Part shown: positions 22,640-33,718 of the stretch, piece after piece
Position numbering within the stretch: the first letter of the stretch is position 1
Layout of the letters: every line of letters begins with the position of its first letter
Program-made: the position numbers and the translations under genes
The notes under the pieces: generated by a model
The model's input: the letters and a program-made list of their open reading frames with translations, nothing else
What the model was told of the DNA's origin: nothing
Databases searched by the model: none
Source of the DNA: Cladopsammia gracilis
Taxonomy: Eukaryota > Cnidaria > Anthozoa > Scleractinia > Dendrophylliidae
DNA length: 64,000 bases
Reading direction: 5' to 3'
Assembly (NCBI GenBank): GCA_022457155.1
Contig: JAJGOT010000677.1
Coordinates: forward strand, 247,501-311,500

Positions 22640-23540
22640 GGCACTTTAAGCGACCTGCTCCTGTTGCGACCACTTTGTGGAAATCCCGAAATGATCGTTT
22701 AGCAAAAGTTTCGACTGTATTTGCCTTGTCAACTTTTGAATGAAAAAAAAATCGACTGTGTTTATCTTATTGAATCTTATTTGTACGACGTATTTATTTA
22801 ATAGCTGTTTATTATTTTTCATTATACCACTATAACTTCGAATTCGTTGTTCAGTTTTTCGGAAAAAAATTTATAAATGATAGTGACGTTTACTTAGCAT
22901 CAATCCCATTTTTATCTCGTTAATGCGCGCATGCGTAAACTAGATATAGGTATGAGTAGAAAAAAGGGATAAAAGTTGTTAACTTTCGTCCGGGGGGTTG
23001 GTTCTTTATACAAGCTATATAAGGGCATTACGGATATGGTTGGTAATACCGGTTAGGATTTCAAGAAGGGCGTCGCATACCGCCACTAAAATGTTTGGGA
23101 AGAAAATGGCAAGTCATAATTTTTTTTAAGTTTCGATATATAACGTTACGTATCAATCTTTCAAATTTGTTTTTAAGTGGATGTGTCCGAGACGGCTTAA
23201 TTTGTCGTAAAGCTATTAGTGCTCCTGTAGAAGGTTAGATTTAAAAAGGGTTGACGGGCCTGCACGTCTCCTGCAGTTCGCAAATGAATTTTAAAGCCTT
23301 CATAGGTTAGCTTTTACGTTCTTTCTTAAGCAAGACTCGAGTTTCGGTTCTAAGGTGAACCTCATCAGTTGCTCCCATAGGTGAATGTCTCGCAGAATAA
23401 TATGAAATTATTCACAAAGTGACTAAACATCTCACCGCATTGCTGTCTCATTGATTTATGAAGTTCAATTTCTCGAAGCAAGATTTTGTTGTTTTCCCAG
23501 GTGACGTGACATTCGGCCGTGTGCTAGATCGTATAATTAA
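22640..23540. other. Unassigned
   Basis: CTATATAAGG at 23018-23027 looks like a TATA box, but no transcript start or coding exon could be placed behind it. Confidence 0.35.
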
Positions 23541-23543
23541 TCG

Positions 23544-24283
23544 TATACATACATACATACATACATACATAAACTTTATTAAAGTGTCAAGGTATTTAGC
23601 TAAAAGCTAATTGTGGACACTATGAATAATTAATATGTATACAATTCTAGTATATGTAAAAAAGATATTAAAAAATATAGTTTTAGAATATAATTAATAT
23701 ATAGCTAATTAAGGATACTATAAATAGATAATATGAATACAATTCAAATATATGTAAAAATGAATACAATTAAAAATGCATACAATTCAAATATATGTAA
23801 AAATATTAAAAATATTAAAAAATGCAGTCTTAGAATATAATTTATATATAAAAATATAGTCTTAAAATATCATCAATTATAAAAATAACCTAAATATATA
23901 AAATTATTACAAACAAAAACAGCAAGCAGGGGACAAAAAAAGACAAACTAACGACCAGACAAAACAAACAATCAAATAATCAGACGAGAACACTCCCAAT
24001 ACACCAGGAAGCCAGACAGCAGAAGCCACTGTGCATACCCACCACTCTAAGATGAGCATGCACAGCAGCCACACGTACCGTCCAGCAAGCCAAGCACATT
24101 GAGAGCACGCACCCCTCTCCTGAATGCCTGAAGACTGGTCTTACTGCGTAGTTCCTGGCTTATCTTGCCCCATATGTATGGGCCTAAAAATCTGGTACAG
24201 TGCTTACCATACATAACAGTATTATATCTTGTAACCGGAAAATCATTTCGTAAATTGTAATGCTTATCTTGCTGAAAAAACAT
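23544..24283 (-). pseudogene. 5'-truncated CR1/L2-like LINE, C-terminus and 3' UTR
   Basis: The minus-strand frame 24283-24047 (78 aa) reads HYNLRNDFPV, RFLGPYIWGKISQEL, SLQAFRRGVRALNVL, which is the conserved last segment after the reverse transcriptase in CR1/L2-type LINEs. About 480 bp of AT-rich 3' UTR follow, ending in AATAAAGTTTATG and a (TATG)n tail at 23544-23572. The 5' truncation abuts an ATATGT microsatellite at 24282-24325. Confidence 0.75.
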
Positions 24284-24401
24284 ATATATATGTATATATA
24301 TGTATATATGTATATATATGTATACGATGGCTGGGTAAATTGCAAATTGTATTCATTGAAGGTAGCTAGCCGGTTTTTGGACGACTAAAACTTGTGATAA
24401 C

Positions 24402-24990
24402 TAAAGCCCGGTCCTCACTTGCGATGCAAGCATAAACATAAGCATAAGCATAAGAAGCTTATGCGCTAATGTGGACGGCCGTGACATGAGACATAAGACC
24501 GACCAAAGGAATGGAACAGAAAGCAGTCTGGAGGCTCTAAGAAGCAAAGCTTATTTTACGATGAAATTGACGCTGTCTTGGGTTCTCGTGCCATTGTTAC
24601 ATTGAGCCACGTGTCTGAAGCGGGGACAACGAGCACGCACGCAAGCTCAAGCCCAACTTTCTTTATCGGCCAGTAGCGCAGCTTCAGGTGATCAGTCTGG
24701 AAAAGTGAAGGAAGATGCAGGTGAGTATGGATACCCTTAAGAAATGCGGGGAAAATCTTAACACCTTAATGGCAAATTTTTCGCAAACACAGCAACAACA
24801 AATGGCAATGATGGGCCAATTTATTGGTGCCATCACTCAGTTTATGAGTAAGAACAGTGAACAATAAACATATAACAAAGTACAACATGTTATTGTGTAC
24901 TGACATTGTGTGAAAGGTAACGCATGCAGTTGCTTTTGTAATTAATAAACAACACGCGATTTCTACACCCGATTTCTTTAAAATAATAAA
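24402..24990 (+). repeat. Dispersed repeat with a small open frame
   Basis: It opens with AGCCCGGTCCTCACTTGCGA followed by AAGCATAAGCATAAGC repeats, which looks like the subterminal region of a DNA transposon. I do not see the matching right end. Confidence 0.4.
24715..24867 (+). CDS. Unrecognised 50-aa open frame, Gln/Met-rich
   Basis: The frame encodes TLKKCGENLNTLMANFSQTQ and MAMMGQFIGAITQFMS and ends at TAA. The Q/M-rich amphipathic tail resembles C-termini of DNA-binding accessory proteins of DNA transposons, but this is only an impression. Upstream sequence is open in another frame to GCAG|GTGAGT, so this could also be an exon or a chance frame. No function is assigned. Confidence 0.25.
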   Translation: MQVSMDTLKKCGENLNTLMANFSQTQQQQMAMMGQFIGAITQFMSKNSEQ

Positions 24991-24991
24991 C

Positions 24992-25109
24992 ACTTAATGA
25001 CTGGTCCCGAGGGAAACAGTGAATTTTGTTTCCCGAGACGAAGTCGAGGGAAACATCGAGATTCGAGGGAAACAAAATTCACTGTTTCCCGAGGGATCAG
25101 TCATTAAGT
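24992..25109. repeat. Foldback repeat, ACTTAATGACTG ends
   Basis: Both arms carry ACTTAATGACTG(G/A)TCCC, GGGAAACAGTGAATTTTG and TTTCCC; the loop is CGAAGTCGAGGGAAACATCG. It explains the mirror-image short frames on both strands (GNKIHCFPRDQSLS on each). Confidence 0.85.
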
Positions 25110-26955
25110 AATTTGTTATATAGCAACAAAAAAAACACAACACAAGACAGTTTGAAAAATGCGCGGAGCACTCGATCCATCATAATCATGCCACCTTTTG
25201 TCACGGTCTGATCACGGTCTGATCACGTGCGCTAGCGGGCAACAGTGCAATGTTACCCTCTGATGTCAAAATTGTTGCCCGCTTTCGCAAATGTTGCCCG
25301 CTTAGCACAATTGGCGGGAAACAGTTTGTTTGTTAGATGTCATGTGACGATGAATCCACCAATCAACACATGCGTTGAATTGACAAAAACTTCAGCTATA
25401 TAACAATGGCATTGATTGAGGTTTTGTTTTTAAATAGGCAGTACTCATTGCAATAGAGTGTTTCGAAAGTCATTTTCGCGTGTGGTAAACACGATCTCTC
25501 CGTGATGATGAGATTATTTATATGATTGATGTTTATGTCAATCACCGGCGTTTTGGAAAATGATAATTCTGTTTAATGCGACCGGTTCCAAAATTTCGAA
25601 CCTAGATATATATATATATATATATTTTTTTTTTTTTTAAAAAATAACGCCTATAATTTTGAAGGTACTAGTGCGACCCGGCCCTTAGCTAACTAAAGTT
25701 TATCAAGCAAGCATTTTAAGAAGCATTTTATAAGCGGTTTCAGCGTTTTGAGTTTTTTTTCAAGAGAGATGTTGCTACTATTTTGGGAGTTAATTGACAA
25801 GACAAAAGAAAAGATAATGTATTATTTGAGTGGCAAGTAACAGCAAGAGAACGTTCTCAGCGTATAAAAATTGACCCCTCTCATAAAACAGAAGTGCGTA
25901 TAGGGGTGAACATTTCAAGTTCGTTTACCTAGAGATTACAACTGAATTGGCTGAACATTCTGAAATTGGCAGGAATGTTCTACGATACTTCCTTTCAAAA
26001 ACGTTGTCGGGCTTTTTTTATTTCGTTTCTGTTACAAAGTTACGGTCTCTTTTGTAGAAAAATACGTAAACCTTGAGAACATCAAACTTTAGGAGGGTGT
26101 AAAAGAAAAGTAACGCACATCTGAAAAATCACCGACACCGTTTTGGACGGCAATCTGTCAGAAAATCTGTCACTCTTTCCGTTCGTCCATTTCTGTTATT
26201 AGTGATAATGAGATAACAAAATGCGGCTGTCAATGGCTATTTAAGAAAAGATTTAATCTACCCTTATTAGTTCTTACGTATTGTTTATCCATCTTGTATT
26301 CCTGTGGAATTGTTATGCACAGAGTTCGTAAAGAAACCGCGACATAAGTAAATATTTTAAATGGTCCATTATTTTCAAATATATATATATATATATATAT
26401 ATACAGTGCTTAAAGACATTTTTTAATTTATCCCGGGCCCTAAGAAATATATGAATGATCGATGTTTTAAAATATAAGTGAATAGTACTTCCAAAAATTA
26501 GTGTTTGTAAGTGAATGTTTTTCAGTTGAGGAAATGAAGTGTGTATATTTAAGTAGTTTGTATTATAGAATTGTTGAATTTTCCTTTTTAGTTACCAATT
26601 TAATTTATGAAAGCTAGCAAGATATTTTAAATGTACGTGCGTGTTTTCTAATTGAAATTCTTAGATGCTATCAGTTTTTTCCCCCTTTTTATATCACATG
26701 TTCCTACTGAAAAGTTTGTGTTTTCATATAAGTGATAATAAATGTTCAGCTCTCATGATTATACAATAGTATGCAAGACAGCTCAGATTTTACTGATTTA
26801 ATTAACTGCAAATGTTTCCGTTTCATTATGCAAGAATAGGAACAGCAAGATACCATGAATTTTGACTTTTGTTCTATTTTCGAATACTGAATCATTGCCA
26901 TGACAGTTTGTTCTTTTGCTTTTATAAAAACGTTAGTCGGTATTCTTTTATTATA
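25110..26955. other. Unassigned, with microsatellites
   Basis: GTTGCCCGCT recurs at 25266 and 25290. (TA)n tracts lie at 25606-25625 and 26382-26402, and a T-run at 25626-25638. No genes recognised. Confidence 0.45.
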
Positions 26956-27060
26956 TAGAGTAGCCTGCGGACACACTTCGAGTCGGACGGCGGGGTCGAC
27001 GGTTCGCGGCGCAAAATAACGCTCCTCCAAGCCACGAACCTGTTCGCAGGCCATATATAG
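26956..27060. repeat. GCCTGCGAACAGG-type dispersed repeat
   Basis: TAGAGTAGCCTGCGGA at the left and TTCGCAGGCCATATATAG at the right are imperfect inverted ends around a GC-rich core. The overlapping minus frame (26746-27075) is a by-product. Confidence 0.55.
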
Positions 27061-27800
27061 AATATTTGAGGTCACTCTTCACGTGATTAGTAATATGAGT
27101 GTAAAGAGTTATGATATGATCACATACCAAAAAAAACTTCAGCTTCAAAGGCATTCATTTTATAAATTGAAGTTTCTAAAAAGACTTTTATTGCAAACTG
27201 TTTATTAAAAGTTTGATGGCAAATCTTAGTACAGTATCTATTAGCAGTTGACTTCGAGAAAACAGGGTTCATTCTCTTTCGTTCCATTTTATTTTGCAAT
27301 TCTACATTACGTTAGTTGATGTATACTCACTGGCTTTCTGTTGGTTTGTTTTGATAAATATTTTGATTAAATTCTAGTGCAAAGATTTGCAGTAGACTAG
27401 AAAGCGTACATGAAAGTGCACTTTATTTCTCTTATGGCAAGTGTCGAAGACTGGGGCTTTGTGATTGCGTGATGTTCAGTGGCATTCGATCACCCACGTG
27501 CTGTGTCAAAATTATTACCTATTGCATTAAAAACCAATTAGTGATTGTGACATTATAGACATCTGGAACAGATACCGGAAATTCCTAAATATTTACTTTC
27601 CATGGAATGTATCAATGTTGATTAATTTTCGCGCGTTTTATTTTCGTGAAAATGACGAAATGAAAAAAAAAAAACGAAAATTAGCTTGAGGCTGATTAGG
27701 GTATTACATTTCACAATTCCAAACCTGAAAAAAACTTCTAAATTACAAAACAACCTAAACTTAGTTTGCATAAATACATATTTCGAAAAATACATTTTAA

Positions 27801-29913
27801 GGAGGCTCGTACCCATTTCTCAAGTCCACACCCTTTCAATTTTAATGGGCCATATCTTTTTTTGTAGTGCATAAAAAGACAAGCCACTATGCATGCAAAC
27901 ACACAATACATTGAACTTTATGGGAGTATAGGATTTGTTTACATCAGTGCTTCCATGGCAACGGAATGGTGATCCTCTGAAAATCACAAGTTGCGGAGTT
28001 TCTCTAGATCAAGAGAAATTTTTGTAAAACCCGCTAGTGGACTAATTGATAACACCATGGGCTTCAACTGGACAAAGTTTGAAAGAAATGTATGAGAGCG
28101 TTTTCGAAATTTTTAGGGATGAAGTTTTGGGGATTATAAATACAGTGAAAAACATACTATCGACATAATTGGCTAATTTCTAAAGAAAATGATGCGCGAT
28201 GGGGATGCAGTTTCATCTCATAGTAGTTTGATTCCATTTGAAATGGTGTGTGAAAAAGTGAGGGGGTTGCTTTGGCCGATTGCGAGAAAGAAGGATTTGA
28301 TTAGTGTGCGTTCAGCTGCTCTTGTTGCCATTTTTGTATGTAATTTGGTCTACGCCTACAAATGTGATGATAATTTGGAAACCGCGAGATAATTTTTTTT
28401 AAAAATTTGACAATCTCGAGATTGGTCATCAATTTATATGGCCTGCAAGTTTCAAGGACATTGAAGACATGCAAGGCAATAAAATAGGGCCTCCAATGAA
28501 CCAATTTTTTCCCGCAGATTTTGTGTTTACAAGTGAGCGTCCTCATTATTCACGAGTATTGTTTTCGAGTTTCATATGCACGTGCAAAACTTTAGCAAAA
28601 AATTTATTTGCATCGGAACAGAACGCTCGATTGCTTTCCGAAGAATTTTCCGAAAGATGCTAATAGCTGGCTTGAGAATTGTAATAACATTACGTACTCG
28701 ATGTTGCGCTATTACGCTGTAATGCAGCCATACCGAGGGTCTCTTTAAAATTGCAGGAGAAGAAGAAAATATCCCAATTTGGAAATTTATAAACTTAATG
28801 CAGAAACAGTGCTTCTTTAATATGTCACACGCAAGAACAGCGTGACAACTCTATATTTTAGCTGAGAATTCTACTTTGCGCTATTTTATATCTAAATAAG
28901 GAACAGATGCTACGCCGATTGCAACAAATAACCAGAGTGAGACAATCATAAATGTGTCATTTCTGCATCCGGCACTTGATGAAACGTGACGTTTCCGACG
29001 TTGTCTTCATCAGTACTGTTGTCATTGCTATTCGTAACGCAAGCCAGTTATTAGCATGTTTCGGAAAATTCTTCGGAAAGCAATCGAGCGTTCTGTTCGA
29101 TGCAAATAATTTTTTTTGTAAAGTTTTGCACGTGCATATGAAACTTGAAAACAATACCCGTGAATAATGAGGACGCTCACTTGTAAACACAAACTCTGCG
29201 GGAAAAAATTGGTTCATTGGAGGCCCTATTTTATTGCCTTGCATGTCTTCAATGTCCTTGAAACTTGCAGGCCATATAAATTGATGACCAATCTCGAGAT
29301 TGTCAAATTTTTAAAAAAAATTTATCTCGCGGTTTCCAAATTATCATCACATTTGTAGGCGTAGACCAAATTACATACAAAAATGGCAACAAGAGCAGCT
29401 GAACGCACGCTAATCAAATCCTTCTTTCTCGCAATCGGCCAAAGCAACCCCCTCACTTTTTCACACACCATTTCAAATGGAATCAAACTACTATGAGATG
29501 AAACTGCATCCCCATCGCGCATCATTTTCTTTAGATATTAGCCAATTATGTTGATAGTATGTTTTTCACTGTATTTATAATCCCCAAAACTTCATCCCTA
29601 AAAATTTCGAAAACGCTCTCATACATTTCTTTCAAACTTTGTCCAGTTGAAGCCCATGGTGTTATCAATTAGTACACTAGCGGGTTTTACAAAAATTTCT
29701 CTTGATCTAGAGAAACTCCGCAACTTGTGAATTTCAGAGGATCACCATTCCGTTGCCATGGAAGCACTGATGTAAACAAATCCTATACTCCCATAAAGTT
29801 CAATGTATTGTGTGTTTGCATGCATAGTGGCTTGTCTTTTTATGCACTACAAAAAAAGATATGGCCCATTAAAATTGAAAGGGTGTGGACTTGAGAAATG
29901 GGTACGAGCCTCC
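27801..29913. mobile_element. 2.1-kb near-perfect palindromic element flanked by TTAA
   Basis: Left arm 27801 to about 28675 and right arm about 29037 to 29913 are inverted copies with only scattered mismatches. Ends are GGAGGCTCGTACCC, flanked by TTAA at 27797-27800 and 29914-29917. A unique spacer of about 360 bp (28676-29036) lies between the arms. Both arms hold the same 67-residue frame (28189-28392 plus; 29322-29525 minus), and a second frame (28469-28663 plus; 29050-29244 minus). The TTAA flanks point to a Kolobok- or piggyBac-type mover. No transposase was recognised. Confidence 0.85.
28189..28663 (+). CDS. Unrecognised open frames in the left palindrome arm
   Basis: Two frames, with DGDAVSSHSSLIPFEMVCEK and RKKDLISVRSAALVAIF in the first and EDMQGNKIGPPMNQFFP and SRVLFSSFICTC in the second, have ordinary amino acid composition. 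They may be relics of a coding exon captured by the element. They recur on the minus strand of the right arm (29050-29525). No domain recognised. Confidence 0.25.
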
Positions 29914-29917
29914 TTAA

Positions 29918-30630
29918 ATCTAATAAAATACCTCAAAAACTATAATTTGAATCAGCTACTATGAAATCGACTGAAACAAATGCTTGAGACTGGTATTTAA
30001 AAAGAGACAAACAACCTACAAATTTGAAAACACCAGGTTGGCATGCCGTTGATATCAATGTGCGATTACTGTTTGTACTATTCTTATTATCGTATTTTCT
30101 CGATTAAACGCTGGGGCCGTTTATTAACAACGGCCTCGCGGACCCGTTGACCGCCACCTCTATTCCTACAAAAGACACCATTCTACCCGAAAATACACAA
30201 TTGTTAAGTCAACGGAAAAACCGACCAGTAAACGATTTTTATTTGCCTTTTTTTACAATAGAGTCTACCTTAGAAGTTTCCCCTCAGTAAAATGAAGACT
30301 ATTTTCAACAAATACACTACACTAACATCAAAATTATTTACATTCACACTCGTTATTCGTTATTATTTTGTTGCTCATAACTTTTATTTGTTGCTCATAA
30401 CTTTTATTGACTTGGACCTACACATATTTTCAAACTTTCTCTCAATGTTCTCTATCCTGCCAAGAACCATATCCAGTTGACTAGTGCGCCTCGCATTTTG
30501 TACATAGTGTCTGATTCTAGAACGGCATCTTTACCATATTCACTATCAATTCTTCTTTTTTTATTAATCTCACGTTCTAACGCATTAACGAGATGGCTTT
30601 AAGAGCCCTTTGATTAATTTTTCGTGTAGT
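29918..30630. other. Unassigned
   Basis: No gene seen. Note a TTGCTCATAACTTTTATT direct duplication at 30371-30407. Confidence 0.4.
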
Positions 30631-30912
30631 AGAGCACACTGCGAGGATCACAAATTTCACTCATGTTTATCCGCAGTTCAAATATATGATCCTCATATAT
30701 TCACATTCATATATATAATCACTATCATCGGGTATATTACGAACTCGCAATTGACCATCTATCCATGTGGCTTGATAGCTCAGTGGATAGAGCATTGCAC
30801 CGGTATCGCAAGGTCATGGGTTCGAATTCCGTTCAAGCCTCAATTTTTTTTCAGGTTGCTTTTTCAACTGTTGAAGTTGAGAGCACACTGCGAGGATCAC
30901 AAATTTCACTCA
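30631..30912 (+). mobile_element. tRNA-derived SINE between 33-bp direct repeats
   Basis: The same 33 bp, starting AGAGCACACTGCGAGGATCA, occurs at 30631-30663 and 30880-30912. Between them lie ATATATGATCCTCATATATT simple sequence and a tRNA-like unit followed by a T-rich stretch. A tandem or partially duplicated SINE explains the direct repeats better than a target duplication of that length. Confidence 0.6.
30769..30839 (+). tRNA. tRNA-like unit (pseudo-tRNA, anticodon position GGT)
   Basis: A cloverleaf can be drawn: acceptor GGCTTGA/TCAAGCC (7 pairs), D stem GCTC/GAGC, T loop TTCGAAT with stem ATGGG/TCCGT (two G-T pairs). The anticodon stem is weak (TTGC/GCAA with an A-C mismatch) and the loop CCGGTAT gives GGT (Thr). 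Eukaryotes normally use AGT for this box, so I read it as the head of a SINE. Confidence 0.45.
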
Positions 30913-31020
30913 GTAGTTTTATAGCTTGACACACCTTAACCTAGTTTTCTTCTTCTGTTTGTATTTTTAATTCAAATATCGGCTACCCTGGCTAAGACTT
31001 GAACAGTACGTGCTTGTAAA

Positions 31021-31198
31021 CAGGGGCGGATCCAGGAGTTTTCTTAGGAGGGGTGCACCTCTAAGGAATGACGTAACCACGTAGCTTTTTTTCTTTTCTT
31101 TGCAGAATACTAGTTATATTAGAAAGATGCAGGTCATCTCGGGGGAGGGGGGGGGGGGGGTGCGCACCCCCTGCACCCCTCCCCTAGATCCGCCCCTG
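31021..31198. mobile_element. 178-bp MITE with GGGGCGGATC ends
   Basis: Ends are CAGGGGCGGATCCAGGAG and, inverted, CAGGGGCGGATCTAGGGG. They are flanked by GTAAA at 31016-31020 and 31199-31203. The centre has a G-rich/C-rich hairpin (31142-31185). Confidence 0.8.
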
Positions 31199-31203
31199 GT
31201 AAA

Positions 31204-32637
31204 GCACTTGTTTTAGGCAGATGCTATTTTTTTAGTGCTCTTTAGATAAATGAAAGAAGCTTGATCGTATTTGGTTTATGGAGATCATGTTTTAAATTTG
31301 TTGCTAAAGTGACTGAATGTAAACAAAACTCAGAAAAGATAAGTCAAACAGGAACAATGCTACAGGTGGAACGTTTCGTGCCAACTGCTGTGGTTCAAAG
31401 ACCATACAATGATAATTGTTTAAAGTGGTTCAAATGGTCTGTACTCTATTATCTCACGAGCCAGACAGATGCTAATTTCTTTGAATTAATTATTTCCACT
31501 TTCATTTCAATAATTTCAGCACTGTGACAAACTGATAGCGGAAAGATGTTATTTGCTGCGGGGATGTCCGTATTGAAAAAAATATCTACCAGACGTTTTA
31601 AGCACAGCGCGAGAGCCTATTAACCTAGATATTTGTTTTGCATAGAAAAAATTTCTGTAAAGGAATAGTTTAAAAAGTATTTACATGTACGGTTATTCGA
31701 CTGCAAGTTGAATATTTACAATGAGTAACTCGATAAAATTAAAGTTATTGGCTAATATAGCAGTTTCCGACATATGATGTGCGTGATATTTAATGTCTAC
31801 ATATGCATTTCAGTAGAAAAACGCAACGATAAAAATATTTCACGTTTAATGTCACTTGAGGGACATATCCATTGACACCACATGCCGACTTTTAGAAATG
31901 ACAGCGCGCTAAGGGGGGGGGGGGGGGGGAGGAGAGGGGGTGGTTGCCACCCCCCCGTAAGGTTTTTCTCCGATATTTTCAAGACCATTTAAAATTAGCG
32001 CATGCTGTTATCAGTAGCTGTTCGTATATCCTTGAGACACATTTTGGCAAAGTTTGGCGACAACCGGTTGCTATGGTAACGAGATATGACGTCATAAGTA
32101 GCATGTGGTCAACCCATTTTTGAAGAAAAATGCGTGTTTTTCATATAAAAAATGCTACCAAAAGCATCAAAATGTTTAATTGTATGTTATTTCGCAACTC
32201 TAGCAAACAATATTTGCGATTTTCGCATTTTCCCGATAAATTTGAATTGGTTTTGGATGACGCACAGACCCCAGCAGCGCCACAACCCATAAAATTTACC
32301 TTATCTTGTAGAGCACATCGTGTACTATCTATTAAATGTAAAATATTTCCGAAATATTACAACATCGCAAAAACCCAAGGGGGGTTGTGCACCCCCCCCC
32401 CCCGTACCACGGTTGGGGTATACGTTTGCGTGTACGTCCGAGGGTTGAAATGACAAAATCATCACAGATTTTCCTTGAATATTATGAAAGAACGAACCGT
32501 AAACGATTACGACGCCAACTTTGGATCTAGTGGCATATCTGATTCAGCAGAGTCAGATGTTAAACGCTAGCCAGTTCAACGTAACTTTTGTTTTTAACTT
32601 TAACAATATTACGGCTGGCCAGTTCCATCCTTCCTAA
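31204..32637. other. Unassigned, with G and C homopolymers
   Basis: G17 at 31913-31929 and C12 at 32392-32403 lie in two regions with similar flanks (GTTG..CACCCCCCC), possibly ends of a dispersed repeat. Open frames at 31261-31527, 31797-31988 and 32130-32453 have no domain. Confidence 0.4.
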
Positions 32638-32729
32638 GGGTCCAGTTATTCAAAACGTGTATAGCGCTATCCATCGGATAAAACACCATCCGGTGGAAAG
32701 CGCAATGGGTTTTGTTCTCTTTTATCCAC

Positions 32730-32765
<36 letters not shown>

Positions 32766-32784
32766 TCTTTAAACAACTGGGCCC
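32638..32784. mobile_element. 147-bp foldback MITE, GGATAGCGCTATCC type
   Basis: Ends GGGTCCAGTTATTCAAA and, inverted, GGGCCCAGTTGTTTAAA. Inside, GATAGCGCTATCCA and CGGATAAA are repeated in both orientations. This is a common animal foldback pattern. Confidence 0.8.
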
Positions 32785-33181
32785 AGGTTTATAAAATAAA
32801 ATAAAAATAAGTTTTAATGGTCAGCTTCCATTTTTTATTTTATATATAAGAATCTTAGTTTTTCTTCCAGAGTAGAATGTTTTGGGTCACATTTTAAGAA
32901 ATAAAGCATTTAAATCACAGGCAGCACAACCGTGGTGTGTGAGCCACATCAAACTACAGATTCGAAGCCGGTACACAGTAATGAACTATAGGTAATAATA
33001 CGATTTGTCACGGAATTGAGAAGCGATAGAAAATCGAAAATATTACACAATAAAGACTTCTTACCTTTACTTTATTGTCCCTTGGTGTATCCTGACCGGT
33101 TTAAATGCATTTTGACCACTTTTGTCACTCGCGCTCACTGTTCCCTACTTTTGTAGCTTTTGTGTAACCTAAATTGAGCAA
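32785..33181. other. Unassigned AT-rich sequence
   Basis: Nothing recognised. Confidence 0.4.
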
Positions 33182-33511
33182 GAACTAAATGTGAAGGAAA
33201 CAAAGCCACCAATTGTAAATCAGCAGTGTGTTATTTATGGTTTTCAATGTGACCTGTGTGATGCGGGTGGTTACACACGCGGACATTAACATAATCGTGT
33301 GAAAGGACATAAACAACAATCCTCCGCCATTGCCAAACACTACAAGAACATGCACGGGACAATGCCTCAGGGCCTGCTAAAGCGTTTCAAAGTGCTTAAG
33401 AAATGCAGAAACAAATTTGACTGCTTAGTATACGAAATGATTTTTATACGAACTTTAAAGCCAAATCTCAACGTGCAATCACACTCCATTCGTGCGAAAG
33501 TATTCTTATAA
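33182..33511 (+). pseudogene. Penelope-like element GIY-YIG endonuclease end
   Basis: The frame reads KETKPPIVNQQCVIYGFQCD, LCDAG, GYTRGH, stop, HNRVKGHKQQSSAIAKHY, LLKRFKVLKKCRNKFDCLVY, EMIFIRTLKPNLNVQS, RAKVFL, stop. The pattern QCDLCDAGYVGYTRGHL.NRV, E at EMIFIR and the C-terminal LKPNLN is the GIY-YIG nuclease at the end of Penelope-like elements. Here YV is missing inside the GYVGYT motif and CTT has become a TAA stop at about 33290, so it is inactive. No reverse transcriptase precedes it. Confidence 0.8.
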
Positions 33512-33588
33512 TCTTCGCACCCTCTTATGTTATTCTTCGCGCCAAAATCGCTTTAAATGCTGTTATTTGCGTGATCTTTTTATATTTT

Positions 33589-33625
33589 CCTTGATAATGG
33601 CGTCATGACTACCCCGAAACGTCGG
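33589..33625 (+). other. Hammerhead-ribozyme-like motif behind the Penelope fragment
   Basis: CTTGATAATGGCGTCATGAC is followed by TACCCCGAAACGTCGG. It aligns with the motif at 6178-6216 (minus strand). The stem II pairing is weaker here (GGCGTC against GACTACCCC). Placement 80 bp after the stop of a Penelope GIY-YIG frame agrees with the known position of such motifs. Confidence 0.4.
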
Positions 33626-33718
33626 ATTTTATCGTTCGTTTTTACAGTTTTATGTTTTAATAAATCTCTTTTATTAATAATTCATGACGAAAATACAAAG
33701 GAAAATAATGTTTAATGA

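Noticed and set aside
23018..23027. TATA-like CTATATAAGG as a gene promoter
   Set aside because: No coding exon or transcript structure could be attached; AT-rich sequence gives such motifs by chance.
29322..29525. Minus-strand frame identical to one on the plus strand
   Set aside because: It is the mirror of 28189-28392 through the palindrome and not a second gene.
30769..30839. A functional tRNA-Thr(GGT)
   Set aside because: Weak anticodon stem, wobble-rich T stem and a GGT anticodon not normally used in eukaryotes; repeat context favours a SINE head.
31797..32453. Two frames next to G and C homopolymers (PPPLLPPPPP-type and a 107-aa frame)
   Set aside because: The proline runs come from G/C homopolymers and the remaining residues match no family.
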